64,000 nt of DNA from Actinoplanes sp. SE50/110 (GCF_900119315.1 NZ_LT827010.1:3877001-3941000); one strand, 5' to 3'; positions 8,970-18,499 are shown, numbered from the stretch's first letter. Translations and numbers: made by a program. Notes: a model not told the origin generated them from the sequence alone.

Positions 8970-9413
8970 TCATGCCTCGGCGCGCAACCGGCTCCGGGTG
9001 CGCATCAGAATCAGCCCGAGCATGTTCCGGCCGTTCCCGGTCGTGCCCCGACCCCAGTAGTGATCGGTGGTGGTGTCCTCGACGATCTCCTCGTCGCCGG
9101 TCGCCAGCAGAATGTCCCGGATATCGGCGTGCACGCGGAACTTGGCCGCCACCGCGCGGCGCATCACGTCGTCCTTGACCCGCTCCCAGTCCCTGCGCAG
9201 CGGTTTCGCCCGGTCCCGGCCCAGCTCCGCCGCCCGCATCGGGGTGCGGGCGCGCCGGACGAGCTCCGCGTGCCGGCTCCCCTTGAACTTCTGCGCCTGG
9301 AAGTAGTGCTCCGAGGTCGGCCACCACGACCCGTCAAGGTCGAAACCGTGACCGGAGAAGTTGGAGAAGCACCCATAGGGCACCTCTTCGGCGCCATAGA
9401 AAAAGATCGTCAC
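8970..9413 (-). CDS. NADAR-fold protein (YbiA-like N-glycosidase)
   Basis: 147 aa with all hallmarks of the NADAR/YbiA family: YGCFSNF near the start, WPTSEHYFQAQKF (residues about 31-43), and the C-terminal YWGRGTTGNGRNMLGLIL. Known members hydrolyse N-glycosidic bonds of riboflavin intermediates or remove ADP-ribose from guanine in DNA, reversing DarT-type modification. Which substrate applies here cannot be read from the sequence. It is the first gene of a possible unit with the two Imm-5-like genes, which would favour a defensive or detoxifying role; this is inference. Confidence 0.88.
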   Translation of the reverse strand: MTIFFYGAEEVPYGCFSNFSGHGFDLDGSWWPTSEHYFQAQKFKGSRHAELVRRARTPMRAAELGRDRAKPLRRDWERVKDDVMRRAVAAKFRVHADIRDILLATGDEEIVEDTTTDHYWGRGTTGNGRNMLGLILMRTRSRLRAEA

Positions 9414-9690
9414 GGAATCCTCACGGGTATTGCGGGGACCGGCACCGTCCCAACATTCCCCAGCTCCCGCAACAAGATTTCGCCTTCCACCGCGGCAGTC
9501 TCAGGTCCGACACGTCTCGGCGTCGGAGCCTGGGCAGCAATGCCGCCGCTGGCGGCCGCTGCGGGGCCACCCCGATCGCCGCAGCATTCGGGAAGGCGAA
9601 AACTGTGATTTTGCCATAATTCTGCTGGTTGCCGGATCGTAGTCTCATCTGACGGTCGGGAAACGCTCCCGGCCCTGTCGCTCAGAGCTG

Positions 9691-11943
9691 GTGAGTGTTG
9701 TGACGGACCGCAACGACGCAGTGCTGAAGTCTCCATCGCGATTGCAGGCGGTTGCCGGCGCCCACCGGGCCCTGCCGATGATGCCGGTCCCGCTCGATGC
9801 GCTGGCCCGCATGGCAGCACGCTTGCTCAGGGCACCCATGGCCGTCCTCAGCCTGGTCGGCGCCGAGCAGGAGGAGTTCCTCGGCATGTTCGGTCTACCG
9901 GCATCCCCGGCAGCGCGACGACGCACCGGCGAACACCTGGTATGCGCGAACGTGGTCGCTGCGGACGGGCCGCTGGCGGTACCCGACATGACCGCCGACC
10001 CGCAGTTCGCCGAGCATCCGGCCTTCACCGGTCACGGCATCCGCGCGTTCGCGGGTGTCCCGCTACGCGACGGCCAGGACCGGCAGGTCGGCGCCCTCTC
10101 CGTCCTGGACGACGGTCCGCACGACTGGAGCGAGACCGACCTGTCCACGCTGGTGGAGATCACCGCGATGCTCGGGCCCGTCCCGGTCGGCGCGGATCCG
10201 GTCATCGCGATGGCCGCCCTCACCGATCTTGATCAGAGCGGCTCAGCCGCCGACGCCCCCGCTGCTGCGGTCAGTGCCACGGTCCACGCCGAGGTGCAAG
10301 CCGGCTTCATCACCGCGTTGCTGGACAGCCTGCAGGTCGGGGTGTTCGCCGTCGACACCGACCGCCGCCCGGTGCTGTTCAATCGCACTCTGCGCCAGTT
10401 CTACGGCCTGCCGGAAGACCTGACCCCCGCCGAAGCCATGGCCGGCGCCTACACCCAGTTGCGCCACCTCGACGGCACACCGTACGCGACCGACGAACTC
10501 GCCACGGTCCGCGCACTGCGCGAGGGCAGTGTCCGCGACGTCCGGGCGGTGATGCAGGCGCCGGACATGCCCGACCGGCACATTCTCACCAACGCCGAAG
10601 CCATCCACGACGCCGCCGGTCACCTGCTCGGGGCGGTGGCCACCGTCCAGGACGTGACCGATCGCCGTCGCCGGGAACGCTTCCGTGACTGCGAATTGCG
10701 CGTCGCCGGGATCCTCAACCGCTGCGACACCATCGCCGAGGCCGCACCACCGATCCTGCGAGCCGTCGGCGAGGCGCTGCACTGGCAGTACCTCGCGTTG
10801 CTGCTGATCGACGAGGTGGCCGACGTGCTGCGCGTGGCCGCCTGCTGGAGTGCCCCCGGTGTCGAGGTGGGCGGTCTGCTGCCCGACATGATCGGTCGCG
10901 GCGACGCCGAGACCCGCCGGCTGGGCCGCACCGACCAGCCACTGCCGCTGTCCGACCTGGTCGACTCCCACCTCATCGCCCGCCATGCCGCGCAGACCAT
11001 CGCCCGCGCCGCCGCCGACCAGGGCCTGCGCGCCAGCCTCGCCGTCCCGATCCGCGACGCCGACACCATCCTCGGCGTCCTGGTGTCGCTGAGCTCCACC
11101 GCCGAGTGCGACAGAGTGCTCTTGGCTGGCCTGCTCACCAGCGTCACCGCACAGCTGGGTCAATTCCTCATCCACCGCCGCAATGCCGAGCTGCAGGCGC
11201 AGCTGGTCCACGCCAAGGACGATTTCCTCACCCTGGTGGGTCACGAGATGCGCACACCGCTCACCTCGATCATCAGCTACAGCACCCTGCTCGCCGACGA
11301 GCTCATCGAACCGGAGCTGGGCGCCGTGGTCGCCGCCATCACCCGCAACACCAGCACTCTGCAGTCGATCATCGACGAACTGCTGGACCTCGCCGGTCTG
11401 GAAGCCGGGAACACCTCTTTGCAACTGCGTCCCACCCACCTGACCGAGATCGTCAACGCCGCGGTCACCGCCGTGCCCGTCGACGCCCAACGACGCATCC
11501 ACACCGACATGCCCCCCACGCTGCTCGTCGAAGCCGACCCGCACCGCCTCCGGCAGATCATCGATCACCTGCTGTCCAACGCCATCAAATACAGCCCCGA
11601 CGGCGGTGACATCCGGATCAGCGCCCACGAGCACGACACCGGCGTCGTCGAACTCGCCGTCGTCGACCCCGGCATCGGCATCCCCGCCGAAGACCATCAA
11701 CAGCTGTTCACCCGCTTCCACCGTGCCGGCAACACCCGCCACAGCTACATCCCCGGCACCGGCCTGGGTCTCGCTCTGGTACGCGCCCTGGTCCACGCCC
11801 ACGGCGGCACCATCACCTACGACCCTCACCACCGCCCCGGCACCCGCATCACCCTCCGACTGCCCCAGCACCACAGCGGCGCCGGGAAGCCCGGAAACGC
11901 CGTGCCCGGTAGCGGAACCCTCAACGGATACCGGACGACGTAG
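9691..11943 (+). CDS. GAF-PAS-GAF sensor histidine kinase
   Basis: 750-aa soluble kinase. The order is: GAF-like domain (about residues 30-165, FAGVPLRD then VGALSVLD), PAS (about 205-330, VGVFAVDTDRRPVLFNRTLRQFYG to VATVQDVTDR), second GAF-like region (about 340-495), then HisKA with H-box GHEMRTPLTSII and HATPase_c with LLSNAIKYS, DPGIGIP, FTRFHR and GTGLGLAL. There is no membrane segment. The GTG start at 9691 was taken because the GAF begins soon after; its ribosome site is weak. No cognate regulator adjoins it, but the hybrid kinase 157 bp downstream on the same strand may share its output. Confidence 0.92.
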   Translation: MSVVTDRNDAVLKSPSRLQAVAGAHRALPMMPVPLDALARMAARLLRAPMAVLSLVGAEQEEFLGMFGLPASPAARRRTGEHLVCANVVAADGPLAVPDMTADPQFAEHPAFTGHGIRAFAGVPLRDGQDRQVGALSVLDDGPHDWSETDLSTLVEITAMLGPVPVGADPVIAMAALTDLDQSGSAADAPAAAVSATVHAEVQAGFITALLDSLQVGVFAVDTDRRPVLFNRTLRQFYGLPEDLTPAEAMAGAYTQLRHLDGTPYATDELATVRALREGSVRDVRAVMQAPDMPDRHILTNAEAIHDAAGHLLGAVATVQDVTDRRRRERFRDCELRVAGILNRCDTIAEAAPPILRAVGEALHWQYLALLLIDEVADVLRVAACWSAPGVEVGGLLPDMIGRGDAETRRLGRTDQPLPLSDLVDSHLIARHAAQTIARAAADQGLRASLAVPIRDADTILGVLVSLSSTAECDRVLLAGLLTSVTAQLGQFLIHRRNAELQAQLVHAKDDFLTLVGHEMRTPLTSIISYSTLLADELIEPELGAVVAAITRNTSTLQSIIDELLDLAGLEAGNTSLQLRPTHLTEIVNAAVTAVPVDAQRRIHTDMPPTLLVEADPHRLRQIIDHLLSNAIKYSPDGGDIRISAHEHDTGVVELAVVDPGIGIPAEDHQQLFTRFHRAGNTRHSYIPGTGLGLALVRALVHAHGGTITYDPHHRPGTRITLRLPQHHSGAGKPGNAVPGSGTLNGYRTT

Positions 11944-12100
11944 CGGCCCGGGCGGTCCACGCCACGTGGGTGTCGTCGAGACAGGCCGGAACACGATCAC
12001 GCCGCACCACCGACGAATCCTGAGCGATGCGGCGCCGCCACCGAGTGGCAGTTCGGTTGTTCAGGTCAGTTCGGTGCGGCGGCGGACGATGTGATCCGTC

Positions 12101-14896
12101 GTGACCGCTTCTCGCCCCGCTTCGACCGGCCGGCCCGCACCCGGCCCCACGACGGCGAGCAGACTGCGCCACTGGACGATCGCGCGGATGCTGACCGCCA
12201 GTTACCTGTGCGCGGTCGCGACAATGGTGATCGTGGGCGGCAGTGCGTTCGTGCGGATCGGCACGCTGCTCGGCGACCGGGTGCCGGTCGAGCAGGCGCA
12301 CTGCGTCCTCGGTCAGTTGGCGATGCTGCAGAAGCAGGTCGATGACGCGGAACGCGGCCAACGCGGCTTCGTGATCACCGGCAACGAGCAGTATCTGGAT
12401 CCGTATTCCGCGGCGGTCGCCGCCATCCCCGGCACCGTGCGGACCCTCGGGCAGCTCACCGCGGGCGACGCGATCCAGGCGCGGTTGCTGAGCTCGGTGT
12501 CGGCCCCGCTGCGCGACAAGCTCGACGAGCTGGCCGACACCATCGAGCTGCGCCGCACCCGGGGGTTCGCTGCGGCGCAGACAGTGGTGGAGACCAACCG
12601 CGGCGCTGACGACATGATCAGTATTGACGCCGCCATCGAGGCGATGCGGGAGCACGAACAGCAGCTGCTCGACCACCAGTTGCAGGTCAGCGGCACCGCC
12701 GGCGCGCAGACCCGCCATGTGATCCTGTGGGGGTCGCTGACCGCCGCCTTGCTGGTCGGGCTCGGCACCGGGTGGGCGACCCGCCGGGTCAACCGGAGCA
12801 TCGCCGAGGTGACGGCCGCGGCCCGTTCGGTCATCGCCGGAAAGCAGGGCCCGCAGCGTCAGATCAAGGGGACGGCGGAGCTGGCCGAGATGGCCCAGGC
12901 GGTCACCATCGCCACCGAGACCGTGCTGGCTGCCCGCGACGAGGCGGTGCAGGCGGCCAAGTCGAAGTCGGCGTTCCTGGCCACAATGAGTCATGAGATC
13001 CGGACCCCGATGAACGCCGTCATCGGCATGACCGGCCTGCTGCTGGACACCAGGCTCACCACCGAGCAGCGCGAGTACGTCAGCACCGTGCGCGACAGCG
13101 GTGAGGCGCTGTTGGTCATCATCAACGACATCCTGGACTTCTCCAAGATCGAATCGGGGCAGCTGGAGCTCGAGGACGCCGTCTTCGAGCTGCGCGACTG
13201 CATCGACAGCGCCCTGGCCCTGGTCACCCTTCCGGCCGCGGCCAAGGGCCTGGAGCTGGTCGCCCAGGTGGATCCGGCCTGCCCGCGGCTACTGCGCGGC
13301 GACGTCACCCGGCTCCGGCAGATCCTGGTCAACCTGCTGTCCAATGCCGTCAAGTTCACTGCCGCCGGCGAGGTCGTCGTCACCGTCGGCGCGCAGGACG
13401 AGCCCGGCCCGGACGGTGCGGTGCGGCTGTGTCTCGCGGTGCGCGACACCGGCATCGGCATTCCCGCCGACCGTCTGCACCGGCTGTTCCGCTCGTTCAG
13501 CCAGGTGGACGACTCGACCACCCGGCTGTACGGCGGGACCGGGCTGGGCCTGGCGATCAGCAGGCGGCTCGCCCAGGCGATGGGTGGCGACATCACCGTC
13601 GCCAGCACCCCCGGCGTCGGTTCGACCTTCACCACGACCGCGGTGGTGCGCGCCTGCCCGGACCCGGCCGCCACGACGGTCTCCTCGACGGTCGGCCGCA
13701 GTGTGCTGGTGGTCGACGACAACGCGACGAACCGCGCCGTGCTGCAGGCTCAACTCGCCGGCTGGGGGATGACGTGTGCCGCCGTCGACGGCGCGGACGC
13801 GGCGCTTGCCGCCCTGGACGCCGGCGCACGATTCGACGTCGCCTTGTTGGACATGCACATGCCGGACGTCGACGGTCTGGAGCTGGCCGGCCTGCTGCAC
13901 TCGCACGCCGCCGGCCGCGGTATGCCGCTTGTGCTGCTCAGCAGCGTCACGTGGCGACCGGAGCCGGGCCAGCGCGACGTGTTCGCCGCGGTCATGTCCA
14001 AGCCCGTGCGGCCCGCGACGCTGCAGACCACGCTGATGCAGCTGCTCAGTCCGCAGCCCGACGGCGCCATCCCGCCGGCGCCCACGCCGCAGCCGGCCGT
14101 CAAGCCGGTGAGCGCGCTGCGGATCCTGCTGGCCGAGGACAACCAGATCAACCAGAAGGTTGCGCAGACCATGCTCGCCAAGCTCGGGCATCGGGTCGAC
14201 GCGGTCGCCGACGGCCTGGAAGCGGTGCAGGCGATGCAGCGCGCCGACTACGACGTCGTGCTGATGGACATGCAGATGCCGGTGCTCGACGGCTTGGACG
14301 CCACCCGGCGCATCCGGTCCGAGATCCCCGCCACGAGGCAACCGCGGATCATCGCGATGACCGCCAACGCGCTGCAGGAGGACCGGGCGGCGTGCCAGGC
14401 CGCCGGGATGGACGACTTCCTGGCCAAACCGGTCCGGCTGGCCGACCTGGCCGCCGCGCTCGGCTGCGCCGAACCCACCCAGGGCGCAGCCGAGCAGGCT
14501 GCCGCGGGCGACGCCCGGGAACGGGAGGTCCGCGCCCGGCTGCTCGCCATTACCGGCGGTGACCCCGGCCCGGACGAGAGTCGGCTGCTCAGCCGGTTGA
14601 TGACGTCGTATCTCACCAAGACGCCCGAGGGGATCAGCACGCTGCGCGACCTGCTGGCCGCCGGCCAGCCGGGACCGGTGCGCGACCAGGCGCACGCCAT
14701 GAAGGGCTCCGCCGCCAATCTCGGCGCCACCACCCTGGCCGGCCTGCTCGCCGACGTGGAACACGCCGCCCGCAGCGGCGACGAGCTCCCCGAGCCGACG
14801 GCGACCGCGGACGCGCTGCGCGCCGAGTTCGCTCTGCTGCAGCCGATCGTGCGGGGCATCGCCGACGAGCTCGACGGCGTTCCCGCGACCGTCTGA
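12101..14896 (+). CDS. Hybrid sensor kinase: CHASE3-HAMP-HisKA-HATPase-REC-REC-Hpt
   Basis: 931 aa. A TM segment near residues 30-50 precedes a CHASE3 extracytoplasmic domain (AERGQRGFVITGNEQYLDPY), a second TM near 210-228, a HAMP-like linker, HisKA with MSHEIRTPMNAVIGM (His298), and HATPase_c (NLLSNAVKFT, DTGIGIP, GTGLGLAI). Two receiver domains follow with acceptors Asp584 (LLDMHMP) and Asp723 (LMDMQMP). A C-terminal Hpt domain carries His865 in AHAMKGSAANLGA. This is a complete internal phosphorelay, but no DNA-binding output is attached. The hemerythrin gene starts 61 bp after its stop and may be in the same unit. Confidence 0.95.
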   Translation: MTASRPASTGRPAPGPTTASRLRHWTIARMLTASYLCAVATMVIVGGSAFVRIGTLLGDRVPVEQAHCVLGQLAMLQKQVDDAERGQRGFVITGNEQYLDPYSAAVAAIPGTVRTLGQLTAGDAIQARLLSSVSAPLRDKLDELADTIELRRTRGFAAAQTVVETNRGADDMISIDAAIEAMREHEQQLLDHQLQVSGTAGAQTRHVILWGSLTAALLVGLGTGWATRRVNRSIAEVTAAARSVIAGKQGPQRQIKGTAELAEMAQAVTIATETVLAARDEAVQAAKSKSAFLATMSHEIRTPMNAVIGMTGLLLDTRLTTEQREYVSTVRDSGEALLVIINDILDFSKIESGQLELEDAVFELRDCIDSALALVTLPAAAKGLELVAQVDPACPRLLRGDVTRLRQILVNLLSNAVKFTAAGEVVVTVGAQDEPGPDGAVRLCLAVRDTGIGIPADRLHRLFRSFSQVDDSTTRLYGGTGLGLAISRRLAQAMGGDITVASTPGVGSTFTTTAVVRACPDPAATTVSSTVGRSVLVVDDNATNRAVLQAQLAGWGMTCAAVDGADAALAALDAGARFDVALLDMHMPDVDGLELAGLLHSHAAGRGMPLVLLSSVTWRPEPGQRDVFAAVMSKPVRPATLQTTLMQLLSPQPDGAIPPAPTPQPAVKPVSALRILLAEDNQINQKVAQTMLAKLGHRVDAVADGLEAVQAMQRADYDVVLMDMQMPVLDGLDATRRIRSEIPATRQPRIIAMTANALQEDRAACQAAGMDDFLAKPVRLADLAAALGCAEPTQGAAEQAAAGDAREREVRARLLAITGGDPGPDESRLLSRLMTSYLTKTPEGISTLRDLLAAGQPGPVRDQAHAMKGSAANLGATTLAGLLADVEHAARSGDELPEPTATADALRAEFALLQPIVRGIADELDGVPATV

Positions 14897-14957
14897 GGTG
14901 GCGGCGTCGGATCTGGCGAGCTTTTCGCCGGTTCATCGTGATGAGGAAGGAAACGCC

Positions 14958-15620
14958 GTGGGGCGCATCGGGGAACGGCCGGACACCAACGAGATGGTGA
15001 TCGTGCATCGAGTGTTCCGGCGCGAGGTCGGTCTGCTGCCGGATCTGGTCCGCGGTGTGGCCGACGGCGACGGTGACCGTTCCGCGGAACTGGCCGCGCA
15101 TTGCCGGTTTCTGACCACGGCGTTGCACCATCATCACAGCGACGAGGACGCGCTGCTGTGGCCCTGGTTGGCCGGTGTCAGCACCGAGGTGACCGAGCGG
15201 ATGGAGCATCAGCACGAGGCGGCGGCCGGCTGGCTGGCCGAGGTCGACCGGCTGGCGCCGCGCTGGGGGGCCGGCGCGGATGTCGTGCTGCGGGAGGAGC
15301 TCGCCCAGGCTCTGGAAGCCCTGCACGCCGTGCTGGTCGAGCATCTGGACGACGAGGAGGCGAACCTGCTGCCCCTGGTCGCGGAGCACATCACCGTGGC
15401 GCAGTGGCGGCAGTTGAGCAACCGGGGGCGGCGCAGCATGCCGATGCGTCAGGGCTTCGTCTTCCTCGGCCTGATGCTGCAGGACGCCACACCAGCGGAA
15501 CGGGCCGGCATTCTGGCGCAGATGCCCGCTCCGGTGCGCTTCGTCTTCTCCCGTTTCGGCCTGCCGGCCTATCGGCGTTACGTGACGCGGATTCACGGAG
15601 CCGTGCCCAGCGGCCGGTGA
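14958..15620 (+). CDS. Hemerythrin-domain protein
   Basis: 220-aa protein with a hemerythrin/HHE cation-binding four-helix bundle. Candidate di-iron ligands are the His cluster in ALHHHHSDEDALLWP, the HQHE of helix 3 and HLDDEE near residue 135. Such proteins bind O2 or NO, or act as iron sensors. The GTG at 14958 is preferred because AGGAAGG at 14944-14950 stands seven bases before it; the frame opens earlier at 14898, directly after the hybrid kinase stop. The C-terminal 70 residues (GILAQMPAPVRFVFSRFGLPAYRRYV) are typical of actinobacterial members. The closeness to the hybrid kinase suggests a redox or gas signal, an inference. Confidence 0.87.
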   Translation: MGRIGERPDTNEMVIVHRVFRREVGLLPDLVRGVADGDGDRSAELAAHCRFLTTALHHHHSDEDALLWPWLAGVSTEVTERMEHQHEAAAGWLAEVDRLAPRWGAGADVVLREELAQALEALHAVLVEHLDDEEANLLPLVAEHITVAQWRQLSNRGRRSMPMRQGFVFLGLMLQDATPAERAGILAQMPAPVRFVFSRFGLPAYRRYVTRIHGAVPSGR

Positions 15621-15796
15621 TATCGCCGGCGGGGCGCTGCCACGCCGCGGATCAACCGGCGATGTGCCCGCGACGAGCGTGCCGCATCGCTCCACCTCGC
15701 TGCGATGGCCGTCATCCTACGACCTTGGTGGTATCCGGGCGGGTGACAGGCCGGCTCGAGTCGTTTGGGACCCTCGCCCGGTGGTACATGTGCGGC

Positions 15797-17272
15797 ATGA
15801 AGGACCGGATCTTGGATCACGCCTGTGCCCCGCTGCTGGAGGCGCTGGTCGACTATCACCGCGAGGACAGGTACGGATTCACCCCGCCCGGACATCGTCA
15901 GGGGCGCGGCGCCGACCCGCGAGCCCGGCAGATCCTGGGGGCATCGACTTATCAGGCAGATGTGCTCGCGTCCGCTGGTCTCGACGACCGTTCCTCGTCG
16001 CACCAGTACCTCGCCGAGGCGGAGAAGCTGATGGCCGACGCGGTCGGCGCCGACCAGTCGTTCTTCTCCACCGCGGGAAGCTCCCTGTCCGTCAAAGCGG
16101 CGATGCTGGCTGTCGCCGGGGGCCGGGGGCAGCTGCTGATCGGCCGGGATGCTCACAAGTCCGTCGTGGCCGGTTTGATCTTCTCCGGGGTCGAGCCGCG
16201 CTGGGTCGATGTGCGGTACGACGAGAATCTGCACCTGGCGCATCCGCCGTCGCCGCAACAGTTGGAAGAGGCCTGGAATCGGCATCCGACCGCCGCCGGC
16301 GCGCTGATCGTCAGCCCCACCCCGTACGGAACCTGTGCGGACATCGCCGGCCTGGCCGAGGTCTGCCATCGCCGCGGTAAGCCGCTGATCGTCGACGAGG
16401 CGTGGGGCGCGCATCTTCCCTTCCATGACGACCTGCCCACCTGGGCTCTGGGTGCCGGCGCCGACATCTGCGTGGTCAGCGTGCACAAGATGGGTGCCGG
16501 CTTCGAGCAGGGGTCGGTGCTGCACAGCCGGGGCGACCTGGTCGACGCCAAGCACCTCTCGGCATGCGCCGACCTGCTGATGACGACGAGCCCGAACGCC
16601 ATCGTCTATGCCGGTCTCGACGGCTGGCGCCGCCAGATGGTCGAGCACGGCCATGACCTGCTGTCCGCCGCCATCAGGGTCGCCGAAAGTGTCCGGGACC
16701 GCATCGGACGAATCGCCGGCCTGCACGTCGTACGCGAAGAACTGATCAGTGTCGAGGCCAGCCATGACCTTGACCCGCTGCAGGTGGTAATCGATCTGAC
16801 CGACCTCGGGATCAGCGGTTACCAGGCAGCCGACTGGCTCCGCGAGAACTGCCGGATCGACATGGGCCTGTCCGACCATCGGCGCATTCTGGCCACCCTC
16901 TCGATGGCCGATGACGAGACCACCGCTGACCGGCTCATCGAAGCCCTGCGGCGTTTGGTCGCCGCCGCCCCGGCCCTGCCGGCAGCCAAGCCGGTGCACC
17001 TGCCGCCGCCCGCCGCGTTCGAGGTGGACCCGGTGATGCTGCCCCGGGACGCTTTCTTCGGCCCCGCCGAGACGGTCCCGGTCGCGCAGGCGACCGGCCG
17101 GGTCTGCGCCGAGCAGATCACCCCATACCCGCCCGGCATTCCCGCGCTGCTACCCGGTGAACGGATCAATGCCGAGATCCTGGACTATCTGCGGTCCGGC
17201 CTGGCAGCCGGCATGGTCCTGCCCGACTCTGCAGACCCGAACCTGGACACCATCCGGGTCGCCATCACGTGA
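15797..17272 (+). CDS. Orn/Lys/Arg decarboxylase-family PLP enzyme
   Basis: 491-aa fold-type I PLP enzyme. It opens with the family's HREDRYGFTPPGHRQGRG, has the AGSSLSVKAAMLA cofactor region and DEAWGAH, and the Schiff-base lysine Lys231 in SVHKMGAGFEQGS. A C-terminal domain with TPYPPGIPALLPGE is diagnostic of the Orn/Lys/Arg decarboxylase major/C-terminal pair. It should decarboxylate a basic amino acid to a polyamine or diamine; the exact substrate cannot be told. ATG 15797 is used; ATG 15788 is also possible. The reading frame extends upstream over the hemerythrin gene, but that part is not protein-like. Confidence 0.9.
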   Translation: MKDRILDHACAPLLEALVDYHREDRYGFTPPGHRQGRGADPRARQILGASTYQADVLASAGLDDRSSSHQYLAEAEKLMADAVGADQSFFSTAGSSLSVKAAMLAVAGGRGQLLIGRDAHKSVVAGLIFSGVEPRWVDVRYDENLHLAHPPSPQQLEEAWNRHPTAAGALIVSPTPYGTCADIAGLAEVCHRRGKPLIVDEAWGAHLPFHDDLPTWALGAGADICVVSVHKMGAGFEQGSVLHSRGDLVDAKHLSACADLLMTTSPNAIVYAGLDGWRRQMVEHGHDLLSAAIRVAESVRDRIGRIAGLHVVREELISVEASHDLDPLQVVIDLTDLGISGYQAADWLRENCRIDMGLSDHRRILATLSMADDETTADRLIEALRRLVAAAPALPAAKPVHLPPPAAFEVDPVMLPRDAFFGPAETVPVAQATGRVCAEQITPYPPGIPALLPGERINAEILDYLRSGLAAGMVLPDSADPNLDTIRVAIT

Positions 17273-17354
17273 TTCCCCTGGCGACCGGACTCAGGCTTTC
17301 GGGGCTTGCGACGCCGAGCACCAGCTGTCGGCGCTGACCGACGCAACCCGATAG

Positions 17355-17380
17355 CTTTCGCTACGGCCCCGTAGCGTAAG
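17355..17380 (+). promoter_or_regulatory. TetR-type dyad operator, orphan copy
   Basis: A perfect 7-bp dyad, CGCTACG at 17359-17365 and CGTAGCG at 17370-17376 around a 4-base centre, flanked by CTTT on the left and TAAG on the right. Arms and flanks are identical to the element at 35034-35059 read on its minus strand; only the four-base centre differs. In both places a start codon follows the TAAG after 8-9 bases (GTG 17390 here), but here the reading frame ends after 14 codons. The dyad probably served a gene now lost. Confidence 0.6.
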
Positions 17381-17651
17381 ATTGTCGTTGTGCCGCACGG
17401 AATCGGGCCTTGCCACCATTCGCCAGCTCGGTGATCGCCCGTTTTGCCATTCCCGGCACTGCCCCTTCCGGTGTCGATGAGCCGCGAAGGTGGCGGGCCC
17501 GATCGTCGACCGAACCGTCTGCCCCCGGAATGGTTTCGGCCGACCTGTGCCGCCGGTATCCCCGGACCGGCTCCGTCTTCGCGGGCGGAGCCGGTGCACT
17601 TCACGCCCCTGGGATAGGGGGGGACTGTGCCACGAACGGCTCTGTCTTAGG

Positions 17652-17850
17652 TCAATGAGCTGCGGATCTTGATCGGGCGTCTTTCGCGGTCGCTTTAACC
17701 GCGTAGGTGCCCGCCGTGGTCGGCGTGCCTTTGATGACGCCCGTCAGTGCGTCCATGGTCAGCCCGGGCGGCAGACCCCGTTGCTGACCATGCCAAGGGC
17801 AGTGTGCCCCCGGAAGCAGTCATCCCCAGGTCATTCGCTGGGTTACCAAC
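17652..17850 (-). pseudogene. Frameshifted He_PIG (Ig-like) domain remnant
   Basis: On the minus strand two overlapping frames together spell a bacterial Ig-like He_PIG repeat. The first frame gives MTASGGTLPLAWSATG, the second GLPPGLTMDALTGVIKGTPT followed by TAGTYAVKATAKDA, ending at a stop at 17652-17654. One extra G between the two parts (about 17773) causes the shift. Such domains occur in secreted glycosidases and surface proteins; no enzyme domain remains beside it. The rest of 17273-18075 shows no convincing gene and is best read as decayed DNA between the decarboxylase and the secretion locus. Confidence 0.65.
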
Positions 17851-18075
17851 GCCGCTGAACTCGGGTTCAGAGGGTCACTGCCACGCATCCGGGCCGATGT
17901 CGAAAGCTGCGAAGGGACGAGTGCGTCACAGGCTTCACCAATCCGATGATGAGCATCGTCTGGCCGGCCGCCGGTAGCCTGCGTCGGCCAGCACCTCAAC
18001 CGGATCGACGAGACTGCCTACAAGCGCATCGGCCTGGTCTGTTAGTGGTACTGATATGTCCGGGGAGGTGGTGGC

Positions 18076-18489
18076 ATGGGTGCGACGGATCCGTCGGCTT
18101 TTCTGAGCTTGGCTCAGGAGTTGCGGCGTTCGTTAGGGGATGCGGCGGAGACGCAGCGGCGGGTGTTGAGCGTCACCGGGTCTGCGACGTCGCCGGATGG
18201 GCTGGTGACGGTGGTGGTGGGTCCGCGGGGCCAGTTGGTGGATTTGCGGATTGATCCGCGGGTGTATCGGCGGCCGAATGCGGGTGCGTTGGCGGCGACG
18301 ATTCTGGCGACGGCGCGGGCCGCGGTGGAGCAGGCGGTGGAGCAGACGCGGGAGTTGGTGGATGCGCGGCTGCCGAAGGCCGACGACCTTTTGGGGCCGC
18401 GCGGGCAGCGTCCACCCGGGGTGCGGGAGTTGATGCGGGCGCATGACGGCGACCTGAAGCGGATCATGGATGCCGACCGGGAATCGTGA
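18076..18489 (+). CDS. YbaB/EbfC-family nucleoid-associated-like protein
   Basis: 137 aa. The core TSPDGLVTVVVGPRGQLVDLRIDPRVY followed by long helices is the YbaB/EbfC fold, in which a small sheet and helices dimerise to form a DNA-clamping tweezer. In actinomycetes a variant of this family is a regular first gene of WXG100/type VII secretion gene clusters, as here, where it may have a chaperone or structural role rather than DNA binding. ATG 18076 has GGGGAGG ending seven bases upstream. The gene overlaps or abuts the SUKH gene start, so the locus looks like one operon from here to at least 26556. Confidence 0.85.
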   Translation: MGATDPSAFLSLAQELRRSLGDAAETQRRVLSVTGSATSPDGLVTVVVGPRGQLVDLRIDPRVYRRPNAGALAATILATARAAVEQAVEQTRELVDARLPKADDLLGPRGQRPPGVRELMRAHDGDLKRIMDADRES

Positions 18490-18499
18490 CCGACCGGTG

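Noticed and set aside
10243..12000. 585-codon open frame on the minus strand
   Set aside because: It lies fully antisense to the GAF-PAS histidine kinase, is Gly/Asp/Val-rich and low in complexity, and shows no motif; a by-product of high GC.
13289..14764. 491-codon open frame on the minus strand
   Set aside because: Antisense to the hybrid kinase REC/Hpt region; composition (His/Arg/Gly repeats) is not protein-like.
15101..15796. 232-codon extension of the decarboxylase frame
   Set aside because: It overlaps the hemerythrin gene in another frame and has low-complexity Arg/Gly/Ala content.
18002..18048. Short frame NRIDETAYKRIGLVC ending in TAG before the YbaB-like gene
   Set aside because: Only about 20 codons after upstream stops; it looks like debris but cannot be assigned.
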